Source: Streptococcus sp. LQJ-218 (GTDB taxonomy: Bacteria; Bacillota; Bacilli; Lactobacillales; Streptococcaceae). From it: a DNA stretch of 64,000 nt. The DNA is taken from positions 165,503 through 229,502 of the forward strand of contig NZ_QQRU01000002.1 of assembly GCF_003428885.1 (NCBI RefSeq). Reading direction: 5' to 3'. The position numbers and the translations under genes are program-made. Of this stretch, positions 11,581 to 21,934 are shown piece after piece (within the stretch, counting starts at the first letter, position 1; each line of letters starts with the position of its first letter). The notes beneath the pieces were generated by a model that saw only the letters and a program-made list of their open reading frames with translations, was not told the origin of the DNA and ran no database searches.

Positions 11581-11712
11581 TTAAAATTCATTATAGATAA
11601 AGCTTCCTTGACCCTGACCAAGATAGCTAAAGAAGTAAATCAGCCCTAGAAAGATAAGAAAATACAAGGCTGTCCGACCAAGAAAAAGGTACAATTCTTT
11701 TCTCTGTTTCAT
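11581..11712 (-). CDS. dltX: Small membrane protein DltX
   Basis: A 43-codon gene at the head of the dlt operon. The translation starts MKQRKELYLFLGR, continues with one membrane helix (about residues 12-32) and ends in GQGSFIYNEF. This short C-terminal tail with FIYNEF is the conserved DltX motif; DltX is required for D-alanylation and acts with DltD/DltB. The ribosome site before the ATG is weak. Size, topology and position directly before dltA make the call firm. Confidence 0.9.
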   Translation of the reverse strand: MKQRKELYLFLGRTALYFLIFLGLIYFFSYLGQGQGSFIYNEF

Positions 11713-12023
11713 CAAGAAAAACCATTCATTTCTGTAATTTTTGCTAAATAAGATAGATTCTTACTATAGTATTTTTCTACCATTGTACCACTTTATAGAC
11801 TAGTTTTTCAATTGTTTACCGTACATTTTCACTACATTTCAGATTATTTTAAGGATTATGCGGTTTTTATATGTATATTTCAAATAGAGTGATCCTGGGC
11901 AAAAACTCAATTTCAGTAGAAAATGAAGGGAATCTGTCCATAATAAAACGCATAATATCAAGTTTTTTTCAACACCTGATACTATGCGCTTTTCTGATTT
12001 TTAAAGACTTCTTACCCGGTCTC
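11713..12023. other. Intergenic gap before dltX (311 bp)
   Basis: No coding region is visible. It contains a candidate minus-strand -10 TATAGT (11763-11768) about 50 nt upstream of dltX, without a good -35 at the right distance, and AT-rich sequence with one TTTAAG half-site (11848-11853). I found no paired CiaR-type site. The left end is occupied by the repeat/hairpin at 11941-12010. Confidence 0.5.
11941..12010 (-). repeat. Short dispersed repeat copy B, with terminator-like hairpin
   Basis: Related to 3461-3535. Inverted arms CGCATAATATCA (11949-11960) and TGATACTATGCG (11977-11988) pair at 11 of 12 positions and are followed by TTTTATT on the minus strand. It lies just after the MFS gene and may serve as its terminator. 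The repeat family is unidentified. Confidence 0.5.
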
Positions 12024-13202
12024 TCATTTTAAATAGTCTCGTCTGATATAAATTAAAATAGCTTCTATCATCAGACAAATGGCTGATATCCAAAAACTGA
12101 TGCTAATACCAAAACTCTCAGTAATATAGCTCATTAGCAAAACAAATACTGAAAATGATAGTGTCGAAATCACTTCAAGAACGGAATAAACATTAACCAA
12201 ATTATTTTCCTCTACTGTTTCCTGAAGAAATACACTTTCAGGAACTTCTTTTAGTTGCGATAACATACCAACTAAAGCTGAAAATACTAAAAACATCTGT
12301 GCGTTTGGAAAATATAGAATAGTCAGTGTCACTATTGCAATGGCTACAAGAGGAAAAAGAATACTTTCCCATTTAGCAGCGAGTAACTTTTCAGATAGCC
12401 TAAAAGCAATTAAGCCACTAATTATAATACCAATAGAGTATGCTGTATTAGAATATCCCCAGTAACTTTCCGTTTCATTTAATAACTCCGTTACAAAGAC
12501 AAGTATGATAGACGAAACCCAAATCGTATTTGAGAAAATTTCAAATAAATTTGCTGATACAAAAAGTCTTAATCTAGGATTTCTAGCAACTAACTTCCAA
12601 CCTTTGAGCAAAATTTCAAGATTAGTTTCTGACTCTAACACCTCCACTTCAGCCTTAGGAAGAAATAACATCAGGAAGCTAGAAATGATATACAAGATTA
12701 AAATGATAAACGTGGTAGGTAGCAGACCAATTGTTGCAAACAAGAGTCCACCTAACCCCCACCCCACCAATTGAACGGCTTCACCACTCATTGATAAGGC
12801 TGAGTTAGCCTTACCCAAATCAGTCGCATAGCGTGGCACAATAGCATAGGAAACAGGTGCTGCAAAACCATCTAATATGGAAATTGCAACAACAAATAGA
12901 TAGATTACCAAAGGCGCTACTGATTGCATTACGGTAAACATTCCTACCAATATCGTCAATAATATAGTCTTTCCAAATTGGGATAAAGATAAAACCCTAT
13001 TTAGCGCTAACCTTTTAGTAACCAAAGGAACTAAAAGACTCGCAACAAAAGAGGATACCCCTATTAAAATGGGAACTAGTGATGTGGCAATTACTGATTT
13101 TGAAATAATGTATATGTTAGCAATGATGGTTACTCTAAAGAAAATATCTGCTAAATTTGCAAACAATTGAGAGACTAACAATTTGATAAATGAATTAGAC
13201 AT
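12024..13202 (-). CDS. MFS transporter (efflux type, substrate unknown)
   Basis: The protein has 392 aa with about 10-12 hydrophobic segments and the general layout of major facilitator superfamily exporters, such as the enterobactin-exporter-like/MFS_3 group. Nothing in it defines the substrate. It starts behind GGGAGAG. The gene is visibly more AT-rich than dlt and glpF on either side, consistent with acquisition or loose selection (inference). A TG-N-TAAAAT extended -10 lies at 13255-13263. Confidence 0.8.
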   Translation of the reverse strand: MSNSFIKLLVSQLFANLADIFFRVTIIANIYIISKSVIATSLVPILIGVSSFVASLLVPLVTKRLALNRVLSLSQFGKTILLTILVGMFTVMQSVAPLVIYLFVVAISILDGFAAPVSYAIVPRYATDLGKANSALSMSGEAVQLVGWGLGGLLFATIGLLPTTFIILILYIISSFLMLFLPKAEVEVLESETNLEILLKGWKLVARNPRLRLFVSANLFEIFSNTIWVSSIILVFVTELLNETESYWGYSNTAYSIGIIISGLIAFRLSEKLLAAKWESILFPLVAIAIVTLTILYFPNAQMFLVFSALVGMLSQLKEVPESVFLQETVEENNLVNVYSVLEVISTLSFSVFVLLMSYITESFGISISFWISAICLMIEAILIYIRRDYLK

Positions 13203-13299
13203 ATAGCTCTCCCATCTTAGTTACAAACTTTAGAATTAAAATTTGATTTTTAATATTTTAGCATAAAATAGCAGAAAACAAAAGTGATGGTTTTCACAT

Positions 13300-13330
13300 A
13301 AAAAAGCCTGAGATTTTCATCTCAAGCTTT
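13300..13330 (-). terminator. Terminator of the glp operon
   Basis: Stem AAAGCTTGAGAT / ATCTCAGGCTTT (with one wobble) and a T-run on the minus strand, 23 bp beyond the glpF stop. Confidence 0.8.
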
Positions 13331-13352
13331 ATCAACATAATTGTTTTCTAGA

Positions 13353-14057
13353 TTAGAAAAGTGAGAATACAAGCACGGCCAAGGCTGCACCGAGGATAGG
13401 TCCCACAACAGGAATCCATGCATAAGACCAGTCTCCGTCTCCCTTGTTTGAAATTGGAAGGATACTGTGCATGATACGAGGTCCAAGGTCACGAGCTGGG
13501 TTCAAGGCATATCCTGTTGTCCCACCTAGTGATAGACCGATACCGACAATCAAAGTCCCCACTGCAAAGGTTCCGATTCCTGCTTGAAGGTCATAAAGTC
13601 CCAAGGCAAAGATTGTCAACACCAAAACAAAGGTTCCAAGGATTTCGCTGATCAAGTTAGAAACTGTATCTTTGATGGCTGGTCCTGTGCTGAATGTTGC
13701 CAGGATATTGCCTGCATTTTCCTCTGCCTCATAATGCGGTTTGAATTGCAACCAAACCAAAATCTGACCCAGCATAGCCCCTGCGAACTGGGCTAGGATA
13801 TAAGGCAATACGGAAGCCCAAGGCAAGTCACCTTTTAAAGCTACACCAATTGTCACAGCTGGGTTTAAATGAGCTGGACTAAGTTTGCCAGATACAAATG
13901 CTGCAACCGCAACTGCAATCCCCCAACCCATAGTAATCACAATCCAACCTGAGTTGTTGCTCTTGGTTTTAGGAAGAACCACACCTGCAACAACACCATT
14001 TCCTAGAAGAATCAGGATTAAAGTTCCCAAAAATTCTCCAAATAATTCATTCATCAT
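13353..14057 (-). CDS. glpF: Glycerol uptake facilitator (aquaglyceroporin)
   Basis: The MIP-family channel of 234 aa has six expected membrane helices and both NPA boxes (HLNPAVTIG about 65-73, ALNPARDLG about 183-191). The Asp after the second box (NPARD) is typical of glycerol-conducting members. It admits glycerol that GlpK phosphorylates. It is last in glpK-glpO-glpF, separated from glpO by a hairpin that may lower its expression. Confidence 0.95.
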   Translation of the reverse strand: MMNELFGEFLGTLILILLGNGVVAGVVLPKTKSNNSGWIVITMGWGIAVAVAAFVSGKLSPAHLNPAVTIGVALKGDLPWASVLPYILAQFAGAMLGQILVWLQFKPHYEAEENAGNILATFSTGPAIKDTVSNLISEILGTFVLVLTIFALGLYDLQAGIGTFAVGTLIVGIGLSLGGTTGYALNPARDLGPRIMHSILPISNKGDGDWSYAWIPVVGPILGAALAVLVFSLF

Positions 14058-14076
14058 CTCTCTGTCTCCATTAAAA

Positions 14077-14122
14077 AGGAGGAGAGGGTAGACTAGGAGT
14101 CCTGCCCTCCACCTCTTTTATT
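14077..14122 (-). terminator. Attenuator-like hairpin between glpO and glpF
   Basis: An imperfect G+C-rich stem (AGAGGTGGAGGG against CCCTCTCCTCCT) followed by TTTTT on the minus strand. It probably terminates part of the transcripts before glpF. Confidence 0.55.
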
Positions 14123-14127
14123 TTTTC

Positions 14128-15954
14128 TTAATTTTTTAATTCTGCTAAATCATTGTTAGCAAGAGCTGCTTCGACATCAGCTCGGTAAGCTGCTTTTTCT
14201 TCTTCTGTCCAGTCATAGAATCGTCCCATTTCATCCAAAACTGGCTCAACGATGCTATCCAAACTATCACGCATAAAGAGCATGTGGTTGGTACGACGAA
14301 GGAGGAAGTCAACTGGGCTCAGAGCCAACTCGTTGCGCATTGCATAGTGAAGTGACAAAGTATCTGCCAAGCTGAGTCCTGGCGCTTGTTCTAAGCTGTG
14401 AGCAAGAGCAAAGACTTTCGGTGCATTTGAACCGTAAAGATTTGCTAGGTAATGAGCTTCCTTGCTATCCAAACCACGTGACACTCCAAGTTGCGCAAAG
14501 GCTTCGATTTCTGAGTCCACATTTGCTGGGTTCAATTCTCCACCTGAAACAGGGTAAGTCTTAGAGTTGATGAGTTTAAAGCTGCGGTCAAATTCTGCTT
14601 TGAGGATATCAACCACGCGCTCCATAGCTCCTTCAGCCATCTTACGGTAGTCTGTGATTTTACCACCAGCAAGGGTCAAGAGGCCATTATCATCACGGTC
14701 CAAGCTCGAACCACGTGAAACTGCAGATGGGTCCAAATGTTTCTCAGAGGTACTGCTTTCAAGCTTGCTGACAGCTGACTCAACATCTTCACGCGTTTTT
14801 TCTTTAGAAAGATAAGATTCAACAGTCGCAATCAAGTTGTTAAAGCTTTCATCGCTGATGGTTCCGTTATTTCCGCCATTGTAGTCAGAAGCGCTATTGC
14901 CTGCGATCAATGGACGAAGACCTGCCCAGCTGCTTTCGATATCATCAATGGTGATGTTGGCTTCTGGGAAGCGGTTGTTGACAATGCCAAGTAGATAATC
15001 TACATCTTCCTGCGTCACTTTTGGATGTTCCAAATCACCTGTGTAGTCTGTATCAGTTGTACCAAAGTAAGTCTTGTTTTCACGTGGAAGTACAAAGACC
15101 ATACGACCATCGCCCAAACCTGTGTCAAAGTAAACTGGCTGTGAAACCTTGATCTTGCTTGAATCCACTACCAAGTGAACTCCCTTAGTTGGACGCATTT
15201 GTGAGAATTGGGTTCCCTTATTAGACAAATTGCGTACCTTGTCGCTCCAAGGACCTGTCGTATTGATAACCAGACGAGCCTTGATTTCAAATACTTGGTC
15301 TGTCAATAAATCACGAGCTACAACACCTGTAATCTTGCCACTTTCGTCAAAGAGGAAGCCTTCTGCCTTCACGTGGTTGGCAATGAGAGCACCATCTTGG
15401 TTGGCACGTTTGATGTTTTCAATCACGAGACGCGCATCGTTGTTACGGAAGTCAAGGTAAACCCCACCTCCCACCAAACCTTCTTTCTTCAAGTTTGGCT
15501 GGCGTTCCAAGACTTCTTCCTTACTCAAAACCTTGTTAGCAGCTGGCGTGTTATTAACCCCTGCCAAAAGATCGTACAAGTCCATAGCTACTTTCAGACG
15601 GAAGAGGCTAAAGGTCGCTCCATCTTCATCGTAAACTGGTAAGAGCATTGGATCTGGTTTTGGAATATGTGGTGCGATTTGTTGAACCACTGCACGTTCA
15701 GAAACTGTATCTGAGACCACTTCTACATCGAATTGTTTGAGGTAGCGAAGTCCTCCGTGAACCAATTTAGTTGAGCGGCTAGATGTTCCTTCTGCAAAGT
15801 CTTGCATTTCAATCAAACCAGTATCTAGACCACTGGCTGCAGCCTGCAAGGCTACACCAGCACCAGTGATTCCTCCACCGATAATCAAGAGGTCCAAGGT
15901 ACGTTCCTGCATTTTTTGAATTGATAATTCTCGTGTTTTCTTTGAAAATTCCAT
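14128..15954 (-). CDS. glpO: Alpha-glycerophosphate oxidase
   Basis: The flavoprotein of 608 aa oxidises glycerol-3-phosphate to dihydroxyacetone phosphate with O2, making H2O2. The FAD-binding start is LIIGGGITGAGVALQAA (about 24-40), with STKLVHGGLRYLK typical of GlpD/GlpO. The insert of about 50 residues near 390, rich in charged residues and Ser (SAVSKLESSTSEK), marks the streptococcal oxidase rather than the dehydrogenase. It lies 30 bp after glpK in one operon. Confidence 0.96.
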   Translation of the reverse strand: MEFSKKTRELSIQKMQERTLDLLIIGGGITGAGVALQAAASGLDTGLIEMQDFAEGTSSRSTKLVHGGLRYLKQFDVEVVSDTVSERAVVQQIAPHIPKPDPMLLPVYDEDGATFSLFRLKVAMDLYDLLAGVNNTPAANKVLSKEEVLERQPNLKKEGLVGGGVYLDFRNNDARLVIENIKRANQDGALIANHVKAEGFLFDESGKITGVVARDLLTDQVFEIKARLVINTTGPWSDKVRNLSNKGTQFSQMRPTKGVHLVVDSSKIKVSQPVYFDTGLGDGRMVFVLPRENKTYFGTTDTDYTGDLEHPKVTQEDVDYLLGIVNNRFPEANITIDDIESSWAGLRPLIAGNSASDYNGGNNGTISDESFNNLIATVESYLSKEKTREDVESAVSKLESSTSEKHLDPSAVSRGSSLDRDDNGLLTLAGGKITDYRKMAEGAMERVVDILKAEFDRSFKLINSKTYPVSGGELNPANVDSEIEAFAQLGVSRGLDSKEAHYLANLYGSNAPKVFALAHSLEQAPGLSLADTLSLHYAMRNELALSPVDFLLRRTNHMLFMRDSLDSIVEPVLDEMGRFYDWTEEEKAAYRADVEAALANNDLAELKN

Positions 15955-15984
15955 ATTTACACACTTTCTAACTAAGTCGTTTTA

Positions 15985-17538
<1,554 letters not shown>

Positions 17539-17544
17539 CTAACT

Positions 17545-17569
17545 AGTATACAAAATAAAGCGCTTTCTC
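17545..17569 (-). promoter_or_regulatory. glpK promoter region with cre site
   Basis: Minus-strand -10 TATACT (17545-17550) lies next to a cre-like GAGAAAGCGCTTTAT (about 17555-17569) at the -35 position. CcpA repression of the glp operon is inferred. Confidence 0.65.
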
Positions 17570-17624
17570 GTTCATCAATTTTTTTTAATTTTTTAAAAAA
17601 CATGAGGAAATTGTGTGAATTTCA

Positions 17625-17654
17625 CAAAAAAGACCTGGAACAACCAAGCCTTTT
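17625..17654 (-). terminator. Terminator of the Mga-like regulator gene
   Basis: Stem AAGGCTTGG / CCAGGTCTT with two wobble pairs, then TTTTTT on the minus strand; it overlaps the stop codon. Confidence 0.6.
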
Positions 17655-19080
17655 AAGTGAATAATAAGTGGCGAATAGCCGCCAAATCTTCCATATCTAA
17701 GTCATTTTTTAAATAATAGACCGGTGTTTGTTCCTTCTTATGAATGGGGTTATTGGTAACCAGCAAATCATAATGTCGAGTTCGGTCATAGGCTTCAATG
17801 GTAATAAAACGATTGTATTCCAAATACCGTTTCAAAATGGCTGCCATTCTTGAAAAGACAAGAAAACCAGATGTCAAATCCAGACCAATCCGCATATGTT
17901 GGCCACCATTTTCAGCCATATATTCGATTAACTGGAGCCATTCCCAGAGAATTTTCTTATCCAAATCCGTCCCCTGCTGAAAGGCAGGTAGAGCATGAAA
18001 AATCTCTTCTGCTATCTCTTTAAAATCATGTTCCATCAGGAAATATGGATGACGATTCTCCAACTGGTACTTGTAGTGATCCTGTAAAATATAGCCCTTA
18101 TAGAGATAGACTTGAGCACAAAGCTGACTGAGTTCATAGGTGACATGGTCCTCTGTATAATCCCCCAGCAACTCCTCCTTCTTCATTTCTTGAATCAATT
18201 GCGTCAGCAAATCTGCCAACCGCCCTCCAAAACCAAGAATATACTCCATAGTGTGAAGGGGAAGAATACGATGAGATAAGAGGAAAGAAAAGAAAGTCAT
18301 CATCTCCCCATCCTCAGTTCCTAGAGGAAGGTGTTGCCCAGCAAAAAAGGACGGAGCCTTTCGATGCAAACGAAGGTAGAAAATGTTGTCAAAATACCCT
18401 CGCATTTTCTCTTCTATCACTTGAAACTGACAGGCATTGACCCGGAGACGCTGTTGACTGATGTGAGACCATAGAACCAAGTCCAGTTTCTGCCCAGAAG
18501 ACAAACTTGCACCGCAGATTTCTTCTAGTGTAGCAATCTCCTGTTTTCTCTCTGGCTTCTGCATGTGGTCTTCCCATTCCTGACTCGACCAGACCTTGCG
18601 GAAAAGACAGAAATAGAAATAGCGAATCTGATGCTCTGGACCTCGCCAACGTCCATTTTGGATGGATAAATCAAATTCTGACAATATCTGATTTAAACCA
18701 GCCAAATGGCGACCAAGTGTTGCCTCGCTAATCACCAATTCTTGAGCCAGCTGATGGGCTAAAAACTGTTGATGGTAGAGTAGATAGACCAAAATCTGAT
18801 ATTTAACAGCATTCTCCAAAAACAAGCTCCGGATATCTCTCCCCTTAGTAGTTGCATCGATTGACAGACGCAGATTTTCATCTTCTAAAGAGATATTCAG
18901 GTCTAAGCCACTGTCCAAAGCCTTATCATTGATCAGAGTGACATATTTGGTTAGGGTTGCTTTTGAAAATCCTGTTTCCTCCATTACAGCCTTAATGGTT
19001 GTCTGAGACTCTTGTAATAGAAAGGAAAGGATTGAAAATTGGCCAGATTCGGCCTTTTCCATCAAGTCTCCTAAATACAT
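17653..19080 (-). CDS. Mga/PRD-like transcriptional regulator
   Basis: The protein has 475 aa. Two N-terminal helix-turn-helix regions (about 30-50, [19 protein letters not shown]; about 105-125, [19 protein letters not shown]) match the Mga/AtxA/PRD regulator layout, and the rest is a helical PRD-like body. It stands beside glpK in the opposite functional block and might control the glp operon, which is only an inference from position. Two starts are possible: ATG at 19080 behind AAAGGGG, or ATG at 19062 behind GGAG. Confidence 0.8.
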   Translation of the reverse strand: MYLGDLMEKAESGQFSILSFLLQESQTTIKAVMEETGFSKATLTKYVTLINDKALDSGLDLNISLEDENLRLSIDATTKGRDIRSLFLENAVKYQILVYLLYHQQFLAHQLAQELVISEATLGRHLAGLNQILSEFDLSIQNGRWRGPEHQIRYFYFCLFRKVWSSQEWEDHMQKPERKQEIATLEEICGASLSSGQKLDLVLWSHISQQRLRVNACQFQVIEEKMRGYFDNIFYLRLHRKAPSFFAGQHLPLGTEDGEMMTFFSFLLSHRILPLHTMEYILGFGGRLADLLTQLIQEMKKEELLGDYTEDHVTYELSQLCAQVYLYKGYILQDHYKYQLENRHPYFLMEHDFKEIAEEIFHALPAFQQGTDLDKKILWEWLQLIEYMAENGGQHMRIGLDLTSGFLVFSRMAAILKRYLEYNRFITIEAYDRTRHYDLLVTNNPIHKKEQTPVYYLKNDLDMEDLAAIRHLLFT

Positions 19081-19226
19081 TTGTTACCCCTTTCATTTTC
19101 TACCTTAAGCATAGCATAAATCTTAGAAATGCTGAAATAATCTGTTTCTCTTTTTATTTTCATGCCGATTTCCTGGTCCATTATCCTGAAAATCAGCAAA
19201 CACACGGCTCCCCCTTTGGGCATTTT

Positions 19227-19237
19227 TATGCTAAAAT
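19227..19237 (+). promoter_or_regulatory. Extended -10 promoter of hslO (leaderless or nearly so)
   Basis: TATG-C-TAAAAT, with the hexamer at 19232-19237, ends only 7 nt before the hslO ATG at 19245. No Shine-Dalgarno sequence lies in between. Confidence 0.6.
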
Positions 19238-19244
19238 AGTAGCT

Positions 19245-20117
19245 ATGGATAAAATTATTAAAACTATATCAGAAAGCGGAGCCTTTCGTGCTTTTGTCCT
19301 TGATAGCACAGAAACCGTCCGCACTGCTCAAGAAAAACACCAAACCCAAGCTAGCTCAACTGTAGCGCTTGGTCGAACTCTTATCGCCAGCCAGATTCTT
19401 GCTGCCAATGAAAAAGGAAATACCAAACTAACAGTGAAGGTGCTGGGAACGAGCTCTCTAGGCGCTATCATCACCGTCGCCGATACCAAGGGGAACGTCA
19501 AAGGCTACGTTCAAAATCCTGGTGTTGACATCAAAAAGACTGCAACTGGTGAAGTCCTAGTCGGGCCTTTTGTTGGAAATGGTCAATTTCTCGTTATCAC
19601 AGACTACGGCATTGGAAATCCTTACAATTCTATGACTCCTCTCATCTCTGGGGAAATCGGTGAAGACCTAGCTTTCTATCTTACAGAAAGTCAACAAACA
19701 CCTTCTGCAGTCGGTCTCAATGTCCTTTTGGACGAAGAAGACAAGGTCAAGGTTGCAGGTGGTTTCCTCGTTCAAGTTTTGCCAGGAGCCAAGGAAGAAG
19801 AGATTGCTCGCTTTGAAAAACGCATCCAAGAAATGCCAGCTATCTCAACCCTTCTGGAAAGCGACGATCATATCGAAGCCCTCCTCAAGGCTATCTATGG
19901 CGACGAGCCATACAAACGCTTGTCTGAAGAAGAAATCCGTTTCCAATGTGACTGTAGCCATGAACGCTTTATGAACGCTCTTACCAGCCTTCCAAGCTCA
20001 GACTTACAGGAAATGAAAGAGGAAGACCACGGGGCAGAAATCACTTGTCAATTCTGCCAAACTACTTACAACTTTGATGAAAACGACCTGGAGGAACTCA
20101 TTCGTGACAAATCTTAA
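19245..20117 (+). CDS. hslO: Redox-regulated chaperone Hsp33
   Basis: The holdase chaperone of 290 aa is activated by oxidation. The four zinc-binding cysteines are present as CDC (in [11 protein letters not shown]) and CQFC near the C-terminus. I chose the ATG at 19245, which gives the family length; an in-frame upstream extension to 18999 overlaps the divergent regulator gene and has no homologous sequence. It overlaps dus by 14 nt, and the dus ribosome site lies inside it, so the two are co-transcribed. Confidence 0.95.
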   Translation: MDKIIKTISESGAFRAFVLDSTETVRTAQEKHQTQASSTVALGRTLIASQILAANEKGNTKLTVKVLGTSSLGAIITVADTKGNVKGYVQNPGVDIKKTATGEVLVGPFVGNGQFLVITDYGIGNPYNSMTPLISGEIGEDLAFYLTESQQTPSAVGLNVLLDEEDKVKVAGGFLVQVLPGAKEEEIARFEKRIQEMPAISTLLESDDHIEALLKAIYGDEPYKRLSEEEIRFQCDCSHERFMNALTSLPSSDLQEMKEEDHGAEITCQFCQTTYNFDENDLEELIRDKS

Positions 20118-21084
20118 TACACCCTTTATGATTGGCAATGTTGAGATTCCCAATCGTACCGTTTTAGCACCCATGGCTGGCGTGACCAACTCAGCCTTCC
20201 GTACTATCGCAAAAGAGCTTGGAGCTGGACTCGTTGTCATGGAAATGGTCTCTGACAAGGGAATCCAATACAACAACGAAAAAACTCTTCACATGCTTCA
20301 TATCGATGAAGGCGAAAACCCAGTCTCTATCCAACTTTTTGGTAGCGATGAAGACAGCCTCGCACGCGCAGCAGAATTCATCCAAGAAAACACTAAGACT
20401 GATATCGTGGATATCAATATGGGCTGCCCAGTTAACAAAATCGTGAAGAACGAAGCTGGCGCTATGTGGCTCAAGGACCCAGACAAGATCTACTCTATTA
20501 TCAACAAGGTCCAGTCTGTCCTTGATATCCCACTTACTGTCAAAATGCGTACCGGCTGGGCTGACCCGTCTCTGGCAGTAGAAAATGCCCTCGCTGCTGA
20601 AGCTGCAGGTGTTTCTGCCCTCGCCATGCATGGCCGTACCCGTGAGCAAATGTATACAGGTCACGCAGACCTTGAGACCCTGCACAAGGTTGCCCAAGCT
20701 CTGACCAAGATTCCATTTATCGCAAACGGTGATATCCGTACGGTTCAAGAAGCCAAACAACGCATCGAAGAAGTCGGGGCTGACGCAGTTATGATTGGAC
20801 GCGCTGCTATGGGAAATCCTTACCTCTTCAACCAAATCAACCATTACTTTGAAACAGGAGAAATCCTACCTGATTTGACCTTTGAAGACAAGATGAAAAT
20901 CGCCTACGAACACTTGAAACGCTTGATTAACCTCAAAGGGGAAAACGTCGCAGTTCGTGAATTCCGTGGCCTCGCTCCTCACTACCTCCGTGGAACATCT
21001 GGCGCTGCCAAACTCCGTGGAGCTATTTCACAAGCTAGCACCCTGGCAGAGATTGAAGTCCTCTTGCAATTGGATAAGGCTTAA
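20104..21084 (+). CDS. dus: tRNA-dihydrouridine synthase (DusB/NifR3 family)
   Basis: The FMN-dependent enzyme of 326 aa reduces uridine to dihydrouridine in tRNA. Motifs are [13 protein letters not shown] near the N-terminus, [13 protein letters not shown] with the catalytic Cys, and [15 protein letters not shown] at 20104 is the start, supported by GGAGG 8 nt upstream and by family length; the overlap with hslO is 14 nt. The last about 200 bp recur as a decayed copy at 29122-29325, flanking the accessory island. Confidence 0.95.
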   Translation: MTNLNTPFMIGNVEIPNRTVLAPMAGVTNSAFRTIAKELGAGLVVMEMVSDKGIQYNNEKTLHMLHIDEGENPVSIQLFGSDEDSLARAAEFIQENTKTDIVDINMGCPVNKIVKNEAGAMWLKDPDKIYSIINKVQSVLDIPLTVKMRTGWADPSLAVENALAAEAAGVSALAMHGRTREQMYTGHADLETLHKVAQALTKIPFIANGDIRTVQEAKQRIEEVGADAVMIGRAAMGNPYLFNQINHYFETGEILPDLTFEDKMKIAYEHLKRLINLKGENVAVREFRGLAPHYLRGTSGAAKLRGAISQASTLAEIEVLLQLDKA

Positions 21085-21085
21085 A

Positions 21086-21637
21086 ATGGTTCATACTGCT
21101 CTACTGGTTATCGATATGCAAAAAGCATTTGATAACCCTATCTGGGGAGAACGGAACAACCCTCTAGCTGAACAACAAGCATTGAGGGTACTGGCATACT
21201 TTCGTAAACATGCTCTTCCAGTCTTACATGTTCAACACATATCTGATAATCCCCAGTCACAATTTCATAACAAACAAAATCAGGAGTTTAAAAGTGGATT
21301 TGAGCCAGTTACTGCAGAACCTGTCTTTCAAAAAACGGTTAATAGCGCCTTTATTGGAACAAACCTTGAATCCTATTTACGAACAAATCAGATTTGTCGT
21401 TTAGTCGTTGTTGGTTTGACGCTGCCTCATTGTGTATCCACTACTACACGAATGGCAGCAAATCTTGGTTTTAAAGTCACTTTACTAGCAGATGCTACTG
21501 CCAGTTTTACCCTATCTAACAAAAACGGTCAGGCTATCTCGCCTGAGACTATCCATGAGATTAATCTCCTTTCTCTACAGGATGAATTTGCTCAAATTCT
21601 TACTACAGAAGAATTTTTAACCCAAGTACAAGTATAA
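21086..21637 (+). CDS. Isochorismatase-family cysteine hydrolase
   Basis: The hydrolase has 183 aa. The catalytic triad of the family is visible: Asp 10 (LLVIDMQKAF), Lys 83 (FQKTVNSAF) and Cys 116 (LTLPHCVSTTTRMA), with the expected cis-peptide region before the Cys. Substrates in this family range from isochorismate to small amides and the specificity here is unknown. It begins one base after the dus stop and is closed by a strong terminator, so it is probably read from hslO-dus. Confidence 0.88.
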   Translation: MVHTALLVIDMQKAFDNPIWGERNNPLAEQQALRVLAYFRKHALPVLHVQHISDNPQSQFHNKQNQEFKSGFEPVTAEPVFQKTVNSAFIGTNLESYLRTNQICRLVVVGLTLPHCVSTTTRMAANLGFKVTLLADATASFTLSNKNGQAISPETIHEINLLSLQDEFAQILTTEEFLTQVQV

Positions 21638-21680
21638 AATAATCCGTCAACTCTTATTGAGCTGACGGATTATTTTATAC
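21632..21680 (+). terminator. Terminator after the isochorismatase gene
   Basis: Perfect 18-bp arms (21632-21649 and 21663-21680; core AATCCGTCA / TGACGGATT) around a 13-nt loop, with T-rich sequence in the 3' arm. Confidence 0.8.
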
Positions 21681-21723
21681 TGTAATGCAGTGAACCGAAA
21701 CACAAATAGATAAATTTGTACCC

Positions 21724-21875
21724 TATACTCTTCGAAAATCTCTCCAAACCACGTCGGCGTCGCCTTAACGTATATAGGTTACTGACTTCGTCAGTTCTAT
21801 CTACAACCTCAAAGCAGTGCTTTGAGCAGCCTACGACTAGCTTTCTAGTTTTCTCTTTGATTTTCATTGAGTATT
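21724..21875 (-). repeat. BOX element
   Basis: About 150 bp match the pneumococcal/mitis BOX consensus in minus orientation: boxA-like TACTCAATGAAAATCAAAGA at the right end, CTGACGAAGTCAG in the middle and GATTTTCGAAGAGTA at the left. A 65-codon reading frame inside it is not a gene. It lies just outside the island operon, between two genes that end here on opposite strands. Confidence 0.88.
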
Positions 21876-21934
21876 AGAACTGATGATTAGCAATTATTCA
21901 TAAATGTCTATAGATTCACTCAGAACTGACCATA

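Noticed and set aside
11840..11860. Possible CiaR site upstream of dlt
   Set aside because: Only one TTTAAG half-site is present; the second copy at the required spacing is missing.
18999..19244. In-frame extension upstream of hslO
   Set aside because: It overlaps the divergent regulator gene and its promoter, has no ribosome site and makes Hsp33 much longer than the family.
21670..21867. 65-codon reading frame on the minus strand
   Set aside because: It lies inside a BOX repeat, starts without a ribosome site and consists of repeat sequence.
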